NCBI RefSeq assembly: GCF_016919005.1
Contig: NZ_JAFFQE010000004.1
Coordinates: 62,001-126,000 of the forward strand
Length of the DNA: 64,000 nucleotides
From: Desulfopila inferna
Lineage (GTDB): Bacteria > Desulfobacterota > Desulfobulbia > Desulfobulbales > Desulfocapsaceae
Reading direction: 5' to 3'
The position numbers and the translations under genes were made by a program. This document shows positions 26,339 to 34,254 of this stretch, piece by piece (the first letter of the stretch is position 1; each line of letters starts with the position of its first letter). The notes under the pieces are model-generated. The model searched no databases. It had not been told where the DNA came from and saw only the letters and a program-made list of their open reading frames with translations.

Positions 26339-28897
26339 CTATATCTTCTCGATACGGACGGCTGCATGGCCTCCGTTTCGAGCATTTGATCCCGATAGCC
26401 TCTCGAGTTCCCAGGGAATGATGGTGTTGTTGTTCACCCCGCGGGTGGCGCTTTTGGCGAAATCATCGGTTGCCGTCCTGCCATACGCCCAATGGCCCTG
26501 GCCGAAGGATTTGCTGACCGTTCCGGGCCGTACTCCTTCCCAGACCCGGGCAACACATTCTCCCGAGGCGGCAACAGAGGTTATCCTCACTTTGTCGCCG
26601 TCTTTGATGCCGAGTTTGTCGGCATCGATTGGATTGATGCGCAAGGAATCCTGGTTACTGACATCGCCTGGATCGACATGCTTGAATTCATAGTACCAAG
26701 GGCTGTTCTGACTTCTGCCCTCACGGTTCAATCGTGATTTATAGTCGACAAATTCGAAAGGATAATCCTTCTTACTGCCATGCCGAAACGGAGCTTCATA
26801 ATGGGGAACAAAAGCAAGTTCTCCACGGGCGGTGTAATTGACCTTTTCCATAACCGTGTCGATATCGACCCCGTGTTTCTCGGCGTGGCCAGTGAGCGCC
26901 TCCTTCAGGGTCTCACTGTAAAATTCGAATTTCTTTGAAGCTGTTTTGAAATTTCCACCCCAATGTTTTTTGTATTCGTAGGGTTCGGAATTCCACATTC
27001 CCCGCTCAAGCATTTCATTCCAGCCGTTGATCTTGTCTCCTTTATTCTCCTTTTTGCCGTCCCACAGAGGCTGGGTGTAATATTTCATGGCATAGATCGT
27101 GAAATCTTTGGAGTTTGTCGGTTTGGCTCCGGTTTCGGGATCGGAATACATCTCCACAAGACAGTCGTAGAGATTGGCAAACCCCCTGTCCTTCAGTTTC
27201 TCGGCGAGCAGGAAGGGGAATTCCGTTTCATCCTGGATAACATCCCAGACAGGATTGATAACCGGCCGCAGCAGCGTACAGGTGGCGTATCTGTTGGCTT
27301 TGGTCTTTAAAAAGCCATAGCGTTCATACATGTTGACGGTGCAGGGCAGCAGGATATCCGCGAACATGCTGAATTCCGAGGCATTAGTGGTTAGATGGAC
27401 CGTAAACGGTACAGAGGAAAGAGCGTCTTCCCAACGGTCGGTGCCGTTGCAGGAGAAGACAAAATTATTCATGTAGCCTACCAGCACTTTGATTTCATTG
27501 GGATCCTTGTTGAGAATACCGTTGGCCGCGTTATTGGTTGCTACGCCGCCGCCGGATTTGCCCTTGGACAGGGCAGGCAGCTCAAGCCGGCCGCGCTGAT
27601 CGATTTTCTCTTTTTTCGTGTGTTTCTGGGCAAGTTCATCCTGATGCTTTTTCAGGATGTCTTTGTTGAGCTTGTTCACCGGGATGCTTGCCGTCTGCAG
27701 TGAGCCGCCGACGTTGTCGATGCCGCCGACCAGTCCGCCAAGGGCGTGCACGGCCATGCCTGAATAGCCCCCGCGAGCTTGCATGGCGGCACCGGGCCCC
27801 ATCCATACCGCGACATTAGGCGCAGCGGCAGCCATACCGCGGGCGACCCTGAAAATCTGCTGCTCGTCAACACCGCTCAGCTCCGCCGCTCGTGCAGGTG
27901 TCATGTCTTTTACCGCCAGGTTCCACCACTTGACCACACCATGACTTTCCTTCTCCGCAAAATCGGCCTCGGCGACATCTGCTCCTGCTGTAAATCTGTT
28001 GGTGCCGTCTGTGAAGTCGCCAACGAAATCCTTGTGCCACAAACCTTCGGTCAGAATTATGTGGGCAATCCCCAGGGCCAGCGCGCCATCTGTTCCCGGA
28101 ATCAGCGGCAGCCATTCCTGGGCCTTGGCGGCACTTGTGGTCAGCCGGGGATCGACTGCAGCGACTGTGGCACGATCAAGAGCGTTGCCGAGCCGTTTGA
28201 TCATTGCCGGAACCATACGGTTACTGGCAACAGGATCGCATCCCCAGATCAGGATATACTTGGAATTATCGATGTCGTAATCTCGATAATCCCAATACCC
28301 TTCAGTATAGAAAGCGCCGAACTTTTCTGCTTCGGCACAGGTGGCACTGTGCGAGATATTGTTGGGGGAGCCGAAAACTTTCGGCAGAACATCATATATT
28401 ACATCGCGCAGGTAGGTGTATCTCCCCCGCATCAGGCAGAATTTTTCAGGCTCCTCGGCCTTGCGGAGTTCCATCATTTTATCGGCGATGGTATCCAGCG
28501 CTTCATCCCAGCTGATAGGCACGAATTTCGGATCCTCGCCGCGTCCCTTTTTGGGATTTGTCCTTTTCATGGGGACCTTGATGCGGTCCGGATCATAGAC
28601 CTGCTGCAGCGAAAGATGGCCGCGCGGACATACCTTGCCTTCATTTTGTTTGGAATATCTGTTGCCCCTTACCTTGACCGCTCTGCCGTCCTGGACAAAA
28701 ACTTCGACAGGGCACCAGGTAGTGCAGCCCTGGCAGCTGGTCGGAATCCATTCACCCGGCAACTCTCCTGTTTTTCCGCCGTTTTTGGTCGCGGCAAGGG
28801 CATTCATGCCTGAATGTTTGCTGTTGTAGCCGGTCAAAGCCGCTGTTGCTCCTGCGACCGCCGTTAGTTTGAGAAAGTCTCTCCTCTTGATTTTCAT
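26339..28897 (-). CDS. arrA: Respiratory arsenate reductase catalytic subunit ArrA
   Basis: An 852-residue bis-MGD molybdoenzyme with a Tat signal (KRRDFLKLTAVAG), so periplasmic, reducing arsenate to arsenite. The 4Fe-4S ligands are Cys55, 58, 62 and 90. SHSATCAEAEKFG holds the expected Mo ligand Cys187, with His183, Ser184 and Lys192 in the substrate pocket. RGRY at 157-160 is the ArrA-type motif; arsenite-oxidising ArxA enzymes have a GRGWG-type motif there. KDFVGDF and TEGYWDYRDYD also match ArrA. The ATG at 28895-28897 has GGAGG five bases upstream. Other oxyanion substrates are not excluded. No ArrC/NrfD membrane subunit is nearby. Confidence 0.88.
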   Translation of the reverse strand: MKIKRRDFLKLTAVAGATAALTGYNSKHSGMNALAATKNGGKTGELPGEWIPTSCQGCTTWCPVEVFVQDGRAVKVRGNRYSKQNEGKVCPRGHLSLQQVYDPDRIKVPMKRTNPKKGRGEDPKFVPISWDEALDTIADKMMELRKAEEPEKFCLMRGRYTYLRDVIYDVLPKVFGSPNNISHSATCAEAEKFGAFYTEGYWDYRDYDIDNSKYILIWGCDPVASNRMVPAMIKRLGNALDRATVAAVDPRLTTSAAKAQEWLPLIPGTDGALALGIAHIILTEGLWHKDFVGDFTDGTNRFTAGADVAEADFAEKESHGVVKWWNLAVKDMTPARAAELSGVDEQQIFRVARGMAAAAPNVAVWMGPGAAMQARGGYSGMAVHALGGLVGGIDNVGGSLQTASIPVNKLNKDILKKHQDELAQKHTKKEKIDQRGRLELPALSKGKSGGGVATNNAANGILNKDPNEIKVLVGYMNNFVFSCNGTDRWEDALSSVPFTVHLTTNASEFSMFADILLPCTVNMYERYGFLKTKANRYATCTLLRPVINPVWDVIQDETEFPFLLAEKLKDRGFANLYDCLVEMYSDPETGAKPTNSKDFTIYAMKYYTQPLWDGKKENKGDKINGWNEMLERGMWNSEPYEYKKHWGGNFKTASKKFEFYSETLKEALTGHAEKHGVDIDTVMEKVNYTARGELAFVPHYEAPFRHGSKKDYPFEFVDYKSRLNREGRSQNSPWYYEFKHVDPGDVSNQDSLRINPIDADKLGIKDGDKVRITSVAASGECVARVWEGVRPGTVSKSFGQGHWAYGRTATDDFAKSATRGVNNNTIIPWELERLSGSNARNGGHAAVRIEKI

Positions 28898-28982
28898 GAA
28901 AACCTCCGCATAACATTGTTGAATAGGATAATGATACGCTGTTGCATTGCTGCACATACCCTCCAATAGCTAGGGCAACATT

Positions 28983-28998
28983 TGCATTATCCATGCCA
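28983..28998 (-). promoter_or_regulatory. Sigma-54 promoter of the arrABD operon
   Basis: On the minus strand, TGGCATGGATAATGCA has GG-N10-GC spacing with a strong -24 box and TGCA at -12. The start would be near 28971, leaving a leader of about 75 nt to the arrA ATG. Confidence 0.75.
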
Positions 28999-29017
28999 TG
29001 CCTAAATGACGCGATGG

Positions 29018-29035
29018 TGTTACTTTAAGGTAACA
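29018..29035. promoter_or_regulatory. Activator-binding palindrome at arrA, proximal (regulon site 2)
   Basis: TGTTACTTTAAGGTAACA matches the palindrome seen upstream of moaA and of the regulator operon. Its centre is about 55 bp upstream of the predicted arrA start, closer than most sigma-54 enhancers, so it may assist or modulate. Confidence 0.72.
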
Positions 29036-29186
29036 TGTGCTCTTGGTGACTTTGGTTTTACCATACAAGATCAATACTATAGTGATTGGTATTTGGCGGA
29101 GGAGTGGCGTAACAGGTATTGCAGAGTCCACATTCTCTGCAAAGACTCGCTGCCATTGCAATGTAGGGATATGGTCCTTGGAGGGG

Positions 29187-29204
29187 TGTTACCTTGGTGT
29201 AACA
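29187..29204. promoter_or_regulatory. Activator-binding palindrome at arrA, distal (regulon site 3)
   Basis: TGTTACCTTGGTGTAACA, centred 169 bp (about 16 helical turns) upstream of site 2 and about 225 bp upstream of the arrA start. It lies just past the 3' end of the response-regulator gene. Confidence 0.75.
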
Positions 29205-29300
29205 GCGTGGTGGTGGCCGGGCCTCAGCACGAACAGCTACAGACCATTAGTATCTTCCTCCGAGAAAACTGCCGCAAAAAACTTATTCAGCTTCGCTGGG

Positions 29301-30647
29301 TCAGAGATCTATTTTATGAAGGTTGATTTTTTCCCAGAGGGTCTTTCTGCTCACTCCAAGAATCTCAGCAGCTTGTGTGCGATTTCCCTTGGTAAGTCGC
29401 AATATACTGATAATATGATCTTTCTCTGCCTCGGAAGTGATATCGTGAAGAGATGCCAGGACTGTTTTTGCTTTCTTGTCTTTGGTAATATGCGCCGGCA
29501 GGTCAGCGGGACGTATAAGATTATCAGTGTTGAGAGCTACACAGCGCTCGATCACATTGAGAAGCTCTCTGACATTTCCAGGGAAGGAGTAGGAGGTCAG
29601 AGTCTCAACCGCTTCCGGGGTGAAGGATGCGGATGTTCCCATCTGATCATTGAACCGCCGGGTAAAGGAATGGACCAGAAGAGCAATATCTTCTTTGCGC
29701 CGGCGCAGTGGCGGGAGGAGAACGGGAATCACGTTCAGACGGTAATAGAGATCCTCGCGAAAGGTGCCTTTCTTCACTTCTTTTTCAAGATCCTTGTTGG
29801 TGGCCGCAATAATCCTGACATCAACGGTAACTGTAGTGGTCGCGCCCAGCCGCTCGAAAGAACGCTCTTCCAGAACGCGAAGGATTTTAGTTTGGGTGAG
29901 AAGGGGCAGGTCTCCGATTTCGTCAAGAAAAATGGTGCCGCCGTCGGCCAGATCAAATCTTCCCGGTTTTCTGCCTGCAGCCCCGGAAAAGGCTCCTTTC
30001 TCATACCCGAAGAGTTCACTTTCTATGAGATTTTCCGGCAGGGCGGCACAGTTGACACGGATTATGGGCTTATCCTTCCTGGGGCTTTGGAAATGTATGG
30101 TGGAGGCTACCATCTCCTTGCCTGTACCGGATTCACCAAGTATGAGGACGGTTGAGTCCGTTCTGCTGACCTTTTCCAGCAAGGCAAAAACAGACTGCAT
30201 AGCCTTGCTTTCTCCTATAATATTGGGGGCGCCGTAATACCGCCTGATCTCTTGCTTGAGTCTGATGTTTTCCTGGGTGATTGCCTCGATATCCAGTGCC
30301 TTTTTGGCGGTTTCCAGTATTTCATCAAGGTCAAATGGCTTGGTGATGTAATCGAAGGCGCCGTATCGCATTGCTTCAACGGCATCATTTATGCTGCCGT
30401 ATGCGGTCATCATGATTACCGGAGTAGCCGGCTGCTCTTTCAGACTTTTTTTAAGAATATCCATACCGCTTGCACCCGGCAGCCTGATATCAGTCAAAAC
30501 CAGAGAAAAATCACCATCTTCGAGAGCCTGCAGGGCGGCTTCTCCGTTTTCAACCGCATAGACAGTGTAGCCTTCGGACTTGAGGGCGTCGGCAAGGGAA
30601 ATTCGAAGAATTTTTTCATCTTCAACTATTAAAATACTCTGATTCAT
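29301..30647 (-). CDS. Sigma-54-dependent response regulator of the arsenate system (ArrR-like)
   Basis: A 448-residue NtrC-family activator. The receiver (1-120) has phospho-acceptor Asp53 in LVLTDIRLP. The AAA+ domain has Walker A GESGTGKE (171-178), Walker B TIFLDEIGD and the sigma-54 contact loop GAFSGA (218-223; Ser replaces the usual Thr). A Fis-type helix-turn-helix ends the protein (NRTQAAEILGVSRKTLWEKI). The gene overlaps the kinase gene by four bases. It is the natural candidate to bind the four TGTTAC-N6-GTAACA palindromes and drive arrA, moaA and its own operon. Confidence 0.93.
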   Translation of the reverse strand: MNQSILIVEDEKILRISLADALKSEGYTVYAVENGEAALQALEDGDFSLVLTDIRLPGASGMDILKKSLKEQPATPVIMMTAYGSINDAVEAMRYGAFDYITKPFDLDEILETAKKALDIEAITQENIRLKQEIRRYYGAPNIIGESKAMQSVFALLEKVSRTDSTVLILGESGTGKEMVASTIHFQSPRKDKPIIRVNCAALPENLIESELFGYEKGAFSGAAGRKPGRFDLADGGTIFLDEIGDLPLLTQTKILRVLEERSFERLGATTTVTVDVRIIAATNKDLEKEVKKGTFREDLYYRLNVIPVLLPPLRRRKEDIALLVHSFTRRFNDQMGTSASFTPEAVETLTSYSFPGNVRELLNVIERCVALNTDNLIRPADLPAHITKDKKAKTVLASLHDITSEAEKDHIISILRLTKGNRTQAAEILGVSRKTLWEKINLHKIDL

Positions 30648-32092
30648 CGGGCCTCCGGGATGATGAAGGAAATAGTGGTTCCGCTTCCCTCCTCGCTTTC
30701 CAGGGAAAGATCCCCGTTGTATTTTTTTATAAGTTCATAGGTCATCCACATGCCGACCCCTGTTCCTTCACCCCTCCCTTTGGTGGAATAGAAGAGATCG
30801 AAAACTTTTTCTAAATCAGCTTTTGCAATACCAGCGCCGTTATCCTCCACGATAAGGTGCACTTTTTTATTGCCGCGCCTGGCGGCCACCCGCAAATAAC
30901 CGCCTTCCGGCATGGCCTGAATCGAATTGATCATGGTATTGAGAAAGATCTCTTCAAGGTCATGGGGCGCAAGTGGGGTTTCCAGGCCAGGTTCGATATC
31001 GGCCAGGAAGGTTATATTCTGGTTTTTTAACTTATAATCGAGAAACCTCATCACATTGGCAAGAACGTCATGTATATCACTTCGCTGATCTTCTACCTTG
31101 TCTCTCCCTACTGTTTTAAGGAGCTGGCTGACGGTGCGCCTGATGCTCACCAGTCCCTCCTCTATCAGATCGAGATATTCGCCTCGAAAATCTTTTTCAT
31201 CTCCCTTTCTGCGCAGCATGGTAACGCAGTTGAACAGTCCGCCCAGGGGGTTGTTGATCCGGTGTGCTACGCTGGAAGAAAGCACTCCAAGCGTGGCCAG
31301 TTTTTCGGATTGGAGCAGCTTCTCGTGGGCCACTTTCATTTCTTCATTGGCGTTGCGTATCCTCCTCACCATATCGTTAAAGTTTTCGGTCAGGCGTGAA
31401 AGTTCATCGCTGCCGAAGACGGGTATCGCCTTTTCACTCATTTCAACTTCAACTTCGGCCATGGCATGGGACATATCTATGATGGGTTTGATAAATCTTC
31501 TGCTCAGGAAATAAATGAGGATGAAGAGAACGATCAAGGCGATCACGGATATCGAAACAATGAGCTGGATCAGTGCGTTGATCTCCTGTTCAACGGATTG
31601 CAGGGACATGGAAAAGTAGAGAATTCCCCAGCGTTTTCCTTCGATGGAGAGCGGGGCGGCAACCTCTAGAGAATAAGTGGAATGGGGTGTATCCATGGTT
31701 TTTCTAAGCGCTACTTCTTCCTGCTGCAGCGACTTCTCGATAAATAGTACTTCGTATCGCTTTCCATATTCGCTGAAATCGCTATGGGATATGACTTTGC
31801 GAGTGTTGTCGAGAACGGCGATAAAGTTTAGATCAAGTTCAGGATGCTTATGGAGATCCCGCATGTAATTGTCGATGAGACCGCCTTCCTCCACCAGCCC
31901 CAGCATTTCATAGATCAACTCATTGATGATGACCGCACTGACCGTCTGGGCAAGCATTCTGCCTTGCTTGTCGGAGGCCTTATAGAGCGCGTCCCGAGTC
32001 TTTACAGCAGCCATGTACCCGATGGAGGCGGTGAGAAGCAGGACGGAGGCAAAGCCGATGAGGATAAATTTTTTCTGTAGAGAAAGCCGCAT
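30644..32092 (-). CDS. Membrane sensor histidine kinase of the arsenate system (ArrK/ArrS-like)
   Basis: A 482-residue kinase: membrane segments about 8-29 and 176-197 flank a periplasmic sensor of about 145 residues. HAMP is about 198-250. The dimerisation domain has His277 in SVAHRINNPLGG, where most kinases have HEINNP, and the ATPase domain has DNGAGI and GTGVGMWMTYELI. The ATG at 32090-32092 is chosen because it follows the sensor gene's stop and starts at the first membrane helix. Middle gene of a sensor-kinase-regulator operon; it presumably receives the signal from the PhnD-type protein. Confidence 0.92.
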   Translation of the reverse strand: MRLSLQKKFILIGFASVLLLTASIGYMAAVKTRDALYKASDKQGRMLAQTVSAVIINELIYEMLGLVEEGGLIDNYMRDLHKHPELDLNFIAVLDNTRKVISHSDFSEYGKRYEVLFIEKSLQQEEVALRKTMDTPHSTYSLEVAAPLSIEGKRWGILYFSMSLQSVEQEINALIQLIVSISVIALIVLFILIYFLSRRFIKPIIDMSHAMAEVEVEMSEKAIPVFGSDELSRLTENFNDMVRRIRNANEEMKVAHEKLLQSEKLATLGVLSSSVAHRINNPLGGLFNCVTMLRRKGDEKDFRGEYLDLIEEGLVSIRRTVSQLLKTVGRDKVEDQRSDIHDVLANVMRFLDYKLKNQNITFLADIEPGLETPLAPHDLEEIFLNTMINSIQAMPEGGYLRVAARRGNKKVHLIVEDNGAGIAKADLEKVFDLFYSTKGRGEGTGVGMWMTYELIKKYNGDLSLESEEGSGTTISFIIPEAR

Positions 32093-32103
32093 CGTCAACC
32101 GCC

Positions 32104-33816
32104 TTAAAAGGAAACCTGTGGATGGCAACCTTTGCCGCAGGTTTTGGGGACATCGTTAATCATCTGTCGAATTTGAGAGTAATCGGCATCGGAAGCGGCT
32201 ACGAATCCCCCTTGCAGATCAGGATCGAGTTTCTTGAGGATTGCTCTGCCTTCTTCACTTTCTGCAATGGCCAGCAGGGCTTTTTGAAATTTGCGCATGG
32301 TTGCATATGGCGTATGAGGAGACACCACAACGGGACCGGTGGGGATAGGATCGGAAACCGCAATAATTTTCAATCCGTAAGGAAGATAACGTTCGGCCGC
32401 CGACAGCCTTAAAGCTCCCGCATCGAATTCGCGGCTGATCACCTTTTTGGCGACGGTATCATGATAGTTGTAGTGCTGGTATTCAAGAAGGTCGTCCAGG
32501 TGGATGCCTGACCAGGCCAGCATATAACGCGGAATGAGATTTCCGGAGGTGGACCATAGCGCAGAGAAGGCGAATTTCTTATTGACGAGTTGGGATATTT
32601 CATCAAGATTTCTTTCGGTATCGGTGACAATGACGCTCCTGAAAAAGCTCTCGCCGCGGGAGGTTCTGCTTTTGGCAATGGGGGAGGCATCGAAACGCTT
32701 ACGGGCATCGAGATAGGTAAGAGGCCCCAAGAGGGCAAAATTGATCTTTCCTTTGCCCAGGCTGTTGACCACTTCTTTATACGTTTTTTCCAGATGCAGT
32801 TCGGTCTGTATGCCGGTTGCCTCCGTCAGGTAATTGACCAGTGGCTGATATCGTTCATAGGCGATGATCGGGTTATCCTTGGGCAACACCCCTATCCAGA
32901 TTGTCTCATTCTCTGTATCTGCATCATCGTTTTCAGGAATTGAGTTGTTGTTGCGGGCAATGGTGTTGTTTTTGATAAATGCCCTCATTGCTCTGATGGT
33001 ATCGTAGTTTGTATCGGGCACCTGTACAAATTTGTCGATGCGCATGGAGCTCAATATTTTTTTCCCGTCCTCGTCTTCGTGCATAGTTAAAAAAATCTGC
33101 CGGAGTGATTCCTTGAGAAAGGTCGAAGTGGTAGGCGGGACCACCACCGGAGGAATGCCGAAGGGCGGGGAACGATGAATTATTTTAGTCTGTTCGATGT
33201 AGGGAGACTTTGAAGCAACCATGAAGTCGTAAACAATCGAATCGACAGCTGCACCTTCAGCTCTATTTTTGGCAACGATTTCCACAGACTTGTTATGACT
33301 GTAACTGTAGATAAAGTTATTGAAAAAGCTCTCCGGAGTCTGGTCCATCCGGGCCAGAAGATAGGTAGGGTAAAGCTTTCCCGTATTGCTTTTGGGATCG
33401 ACAAAAGCAAATGAACTGCCCCGCAGGTCTTTGAAAGAGTCCACCTCGCTGTCTTTGTGAACAATAATGTAGGAGTGGTATTCCACCTTGTTCTCAACCT
33501 GGGGGGCAACCAGCAGTTCCACTCCGAATTTTTCATTGTTGAGGACATAGGGGGAGGAACAGATAAAGGCGAGGTCGACCTCACCCTGTTCGAGCAGCAC
33601 ATCAATCTCGTCGTAGGTCGTCCGGTGCACCATTTCAGCGGAGCTGCCGATTTTTTCACCTATATAGTCAACAACCTGTTGATAGTATCTAACCGCACTG
33701 ACAGGGGTTATCATGCTGGCAACGCCCGCCCTTATCTTCTTCTCTGATGCCTGGGTGACACCGGCGGAAAATAAAGCGGTCAGAAGGGCGCACAGCAAAT
33801 AGCGTTGTAGAGACAT
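32104..33816 (-). CDS. Periplasmic tandem PhnD-type oxyanion-binding sensor protein
   Basis: A 570-residue exported protein (signal peptide about 1-23) made of two phosphate/phosphonate-binding (PhnD) domains, about 27-287 and 305-558, joined by an acidic linker (SIPENDDADTENET). Both halves have the family's sequence pattern, for example VDLAFICSSPYVL versus INFALLGPLTYLD. The tail has a Cys pair (CGKGC, about 560-564). It is first in an operon with a kinase and sigma-54 regulator; PhnD-like proteins of this kind accompany arsenate reductase and arsenite oxidase clusters and are thought to present arsenic oxyanions to the kinase. Ligand is inferred. Confidence 0.87.
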   Translation of the reverse strand: MSLQRYLLCALLTALFSAGVTQASEKKIRAGVASMITPVSAVRYYQQVVDYIGEKIGSSAEMVHRTTYDEIDVLLEQGEVDLAFICSSPYVLNNEKFGVELLVAPQVENKVEYHSYIIVHKDSEVDSFKDLRGSSFAFVDPKSNTGKLYPTYLLARMDQTPESFFNNFIYSYSHNKSVEIVAKNRAEGAAVDSIVYDFMVASKSPYIEQTKIIHRSPPFGIPPVVVPPTTSTFLKESLRQIFLTMHEDEDGKKILSSMRIDKFVQVPDTNYDTIRAMRAFIKNNTIARNNNSIPENDDADTENETIWIGVLPKDNPIIAYERYQPLVNYLTEATGIQTELHLEKTYKEVVNSLGKGKINFALLGPLTYLDARKRFDASPIAKSRTSRGESFFRSVIVTDTERNLDEISQLVNKKFAFSALWSTSGNLIPRYMLAWSGIHLDDLLEYQHYNYHDTVAKKVISREFDAGALRLSAAERYLPYGLKIIAVSDPIPTGPVVVSPHTPYATMRKFQKALLAIAESEEGRAILKKLDPDLQGGFVAASDADYSQIRQMINDVPKTCGKGCHPQVSF

Positions 33817-33869
33817 GGAGTCCTCGTTGTCGTTAAAATTAAAGAAGGTCTGAGGTCGGCAGAAATGAC

Positions 33870-33885
33870 TGCAAGTTTGATTCCA
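33870..33885 (-). promoter_or_regulatory. Sigma-54 promoter of the sensor-kinase-regulator operon
   Basis: On the minus strand, TGGAATCAAACTTGCA has GG-N10-GC spacing and a perfect TTGCA at -12; the -24 box departs from TGGCAC. The start would be near 33858, about 42 nt before the ATG. Confidence 0.62.
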
Positions 33886-33937
33886 TCCCTTCTCCGGCCT
33901 GATTATAGGACATAATCCGCCGGTTGTCGAAGGAGAA

Positions 33938-33955
33938 TGTTACCCATACGTAACA
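33938..33955. promoter_or_regulatory. Activator-binding palindrome at the regulator operon (regulon site 4)
   Basis: TGTTACCCATACGTAACA, exact 6-bp arms, centred about 87 bp upstream of the predicted start of the sensor operon, a normal enhancer distance. It implies positive autoregulation. It also lies upstream of the divergent GH65 gene, 300 bp away. Confidence 0.75.
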
Positions 33956-34254
33956 GCAGAGAAGGGTAATTCCGGTATTTCAGAATCTTATTCAAAGCTT
34001 GCCGTTGCCGCTATAAAAAAACTATGGCTTACTCTTCTTCTTCAGCGTTTCCTCTCCACTGCCTTATTCCCATTGGGAAAATCTCTGTTTTGACAATGGC
34101 GATTATGATATGATTTACTATCATACCTGAAGGACTCGTAAAAGCGGCACCGATATTATTGTGGATACAGATTTGCTGGTTGATGTAGCTGGTGCCCACA
34201 AGTGTAATCGAAAGTTTCTGTCCAGAGGAAGCTGGAAAAATTTGGAGAAAATTC

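Noticed and set aside
27779-28813. Long plus-strand open frame opposite arrA (344 codons)
   Set aside because: No ribosome-binding site or recognisable family; it mirrors the codon pattern of arrA.
26339-28897. Tetrathionate/polysulfide reductase or arsenite oxidase (ArxA) as the identity of the molybdoenzyme
   Set aside because: RGRY rather than GRGWG, the SHSATCAEAEKFG and FVGDF motifs, 852-residue length and an ArrB-type partner favour ArrA; a different oxyanion is still possible.
28898-28966. In-frame extension of arrA to an ATG at 28966
   Set aside because: It would start at about the predicted sigma-54 transcription start and adds residues before the Tat signal; the ATG at 28897 has a strong GGAGG.
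34090-34120. TTGACA before the GH65 gene as a sigma-70 promoter
   Set aside because: The two TATGAT-like boxes are 8 and 13 bases away, too close; at 18 bases only TTTACT is present.
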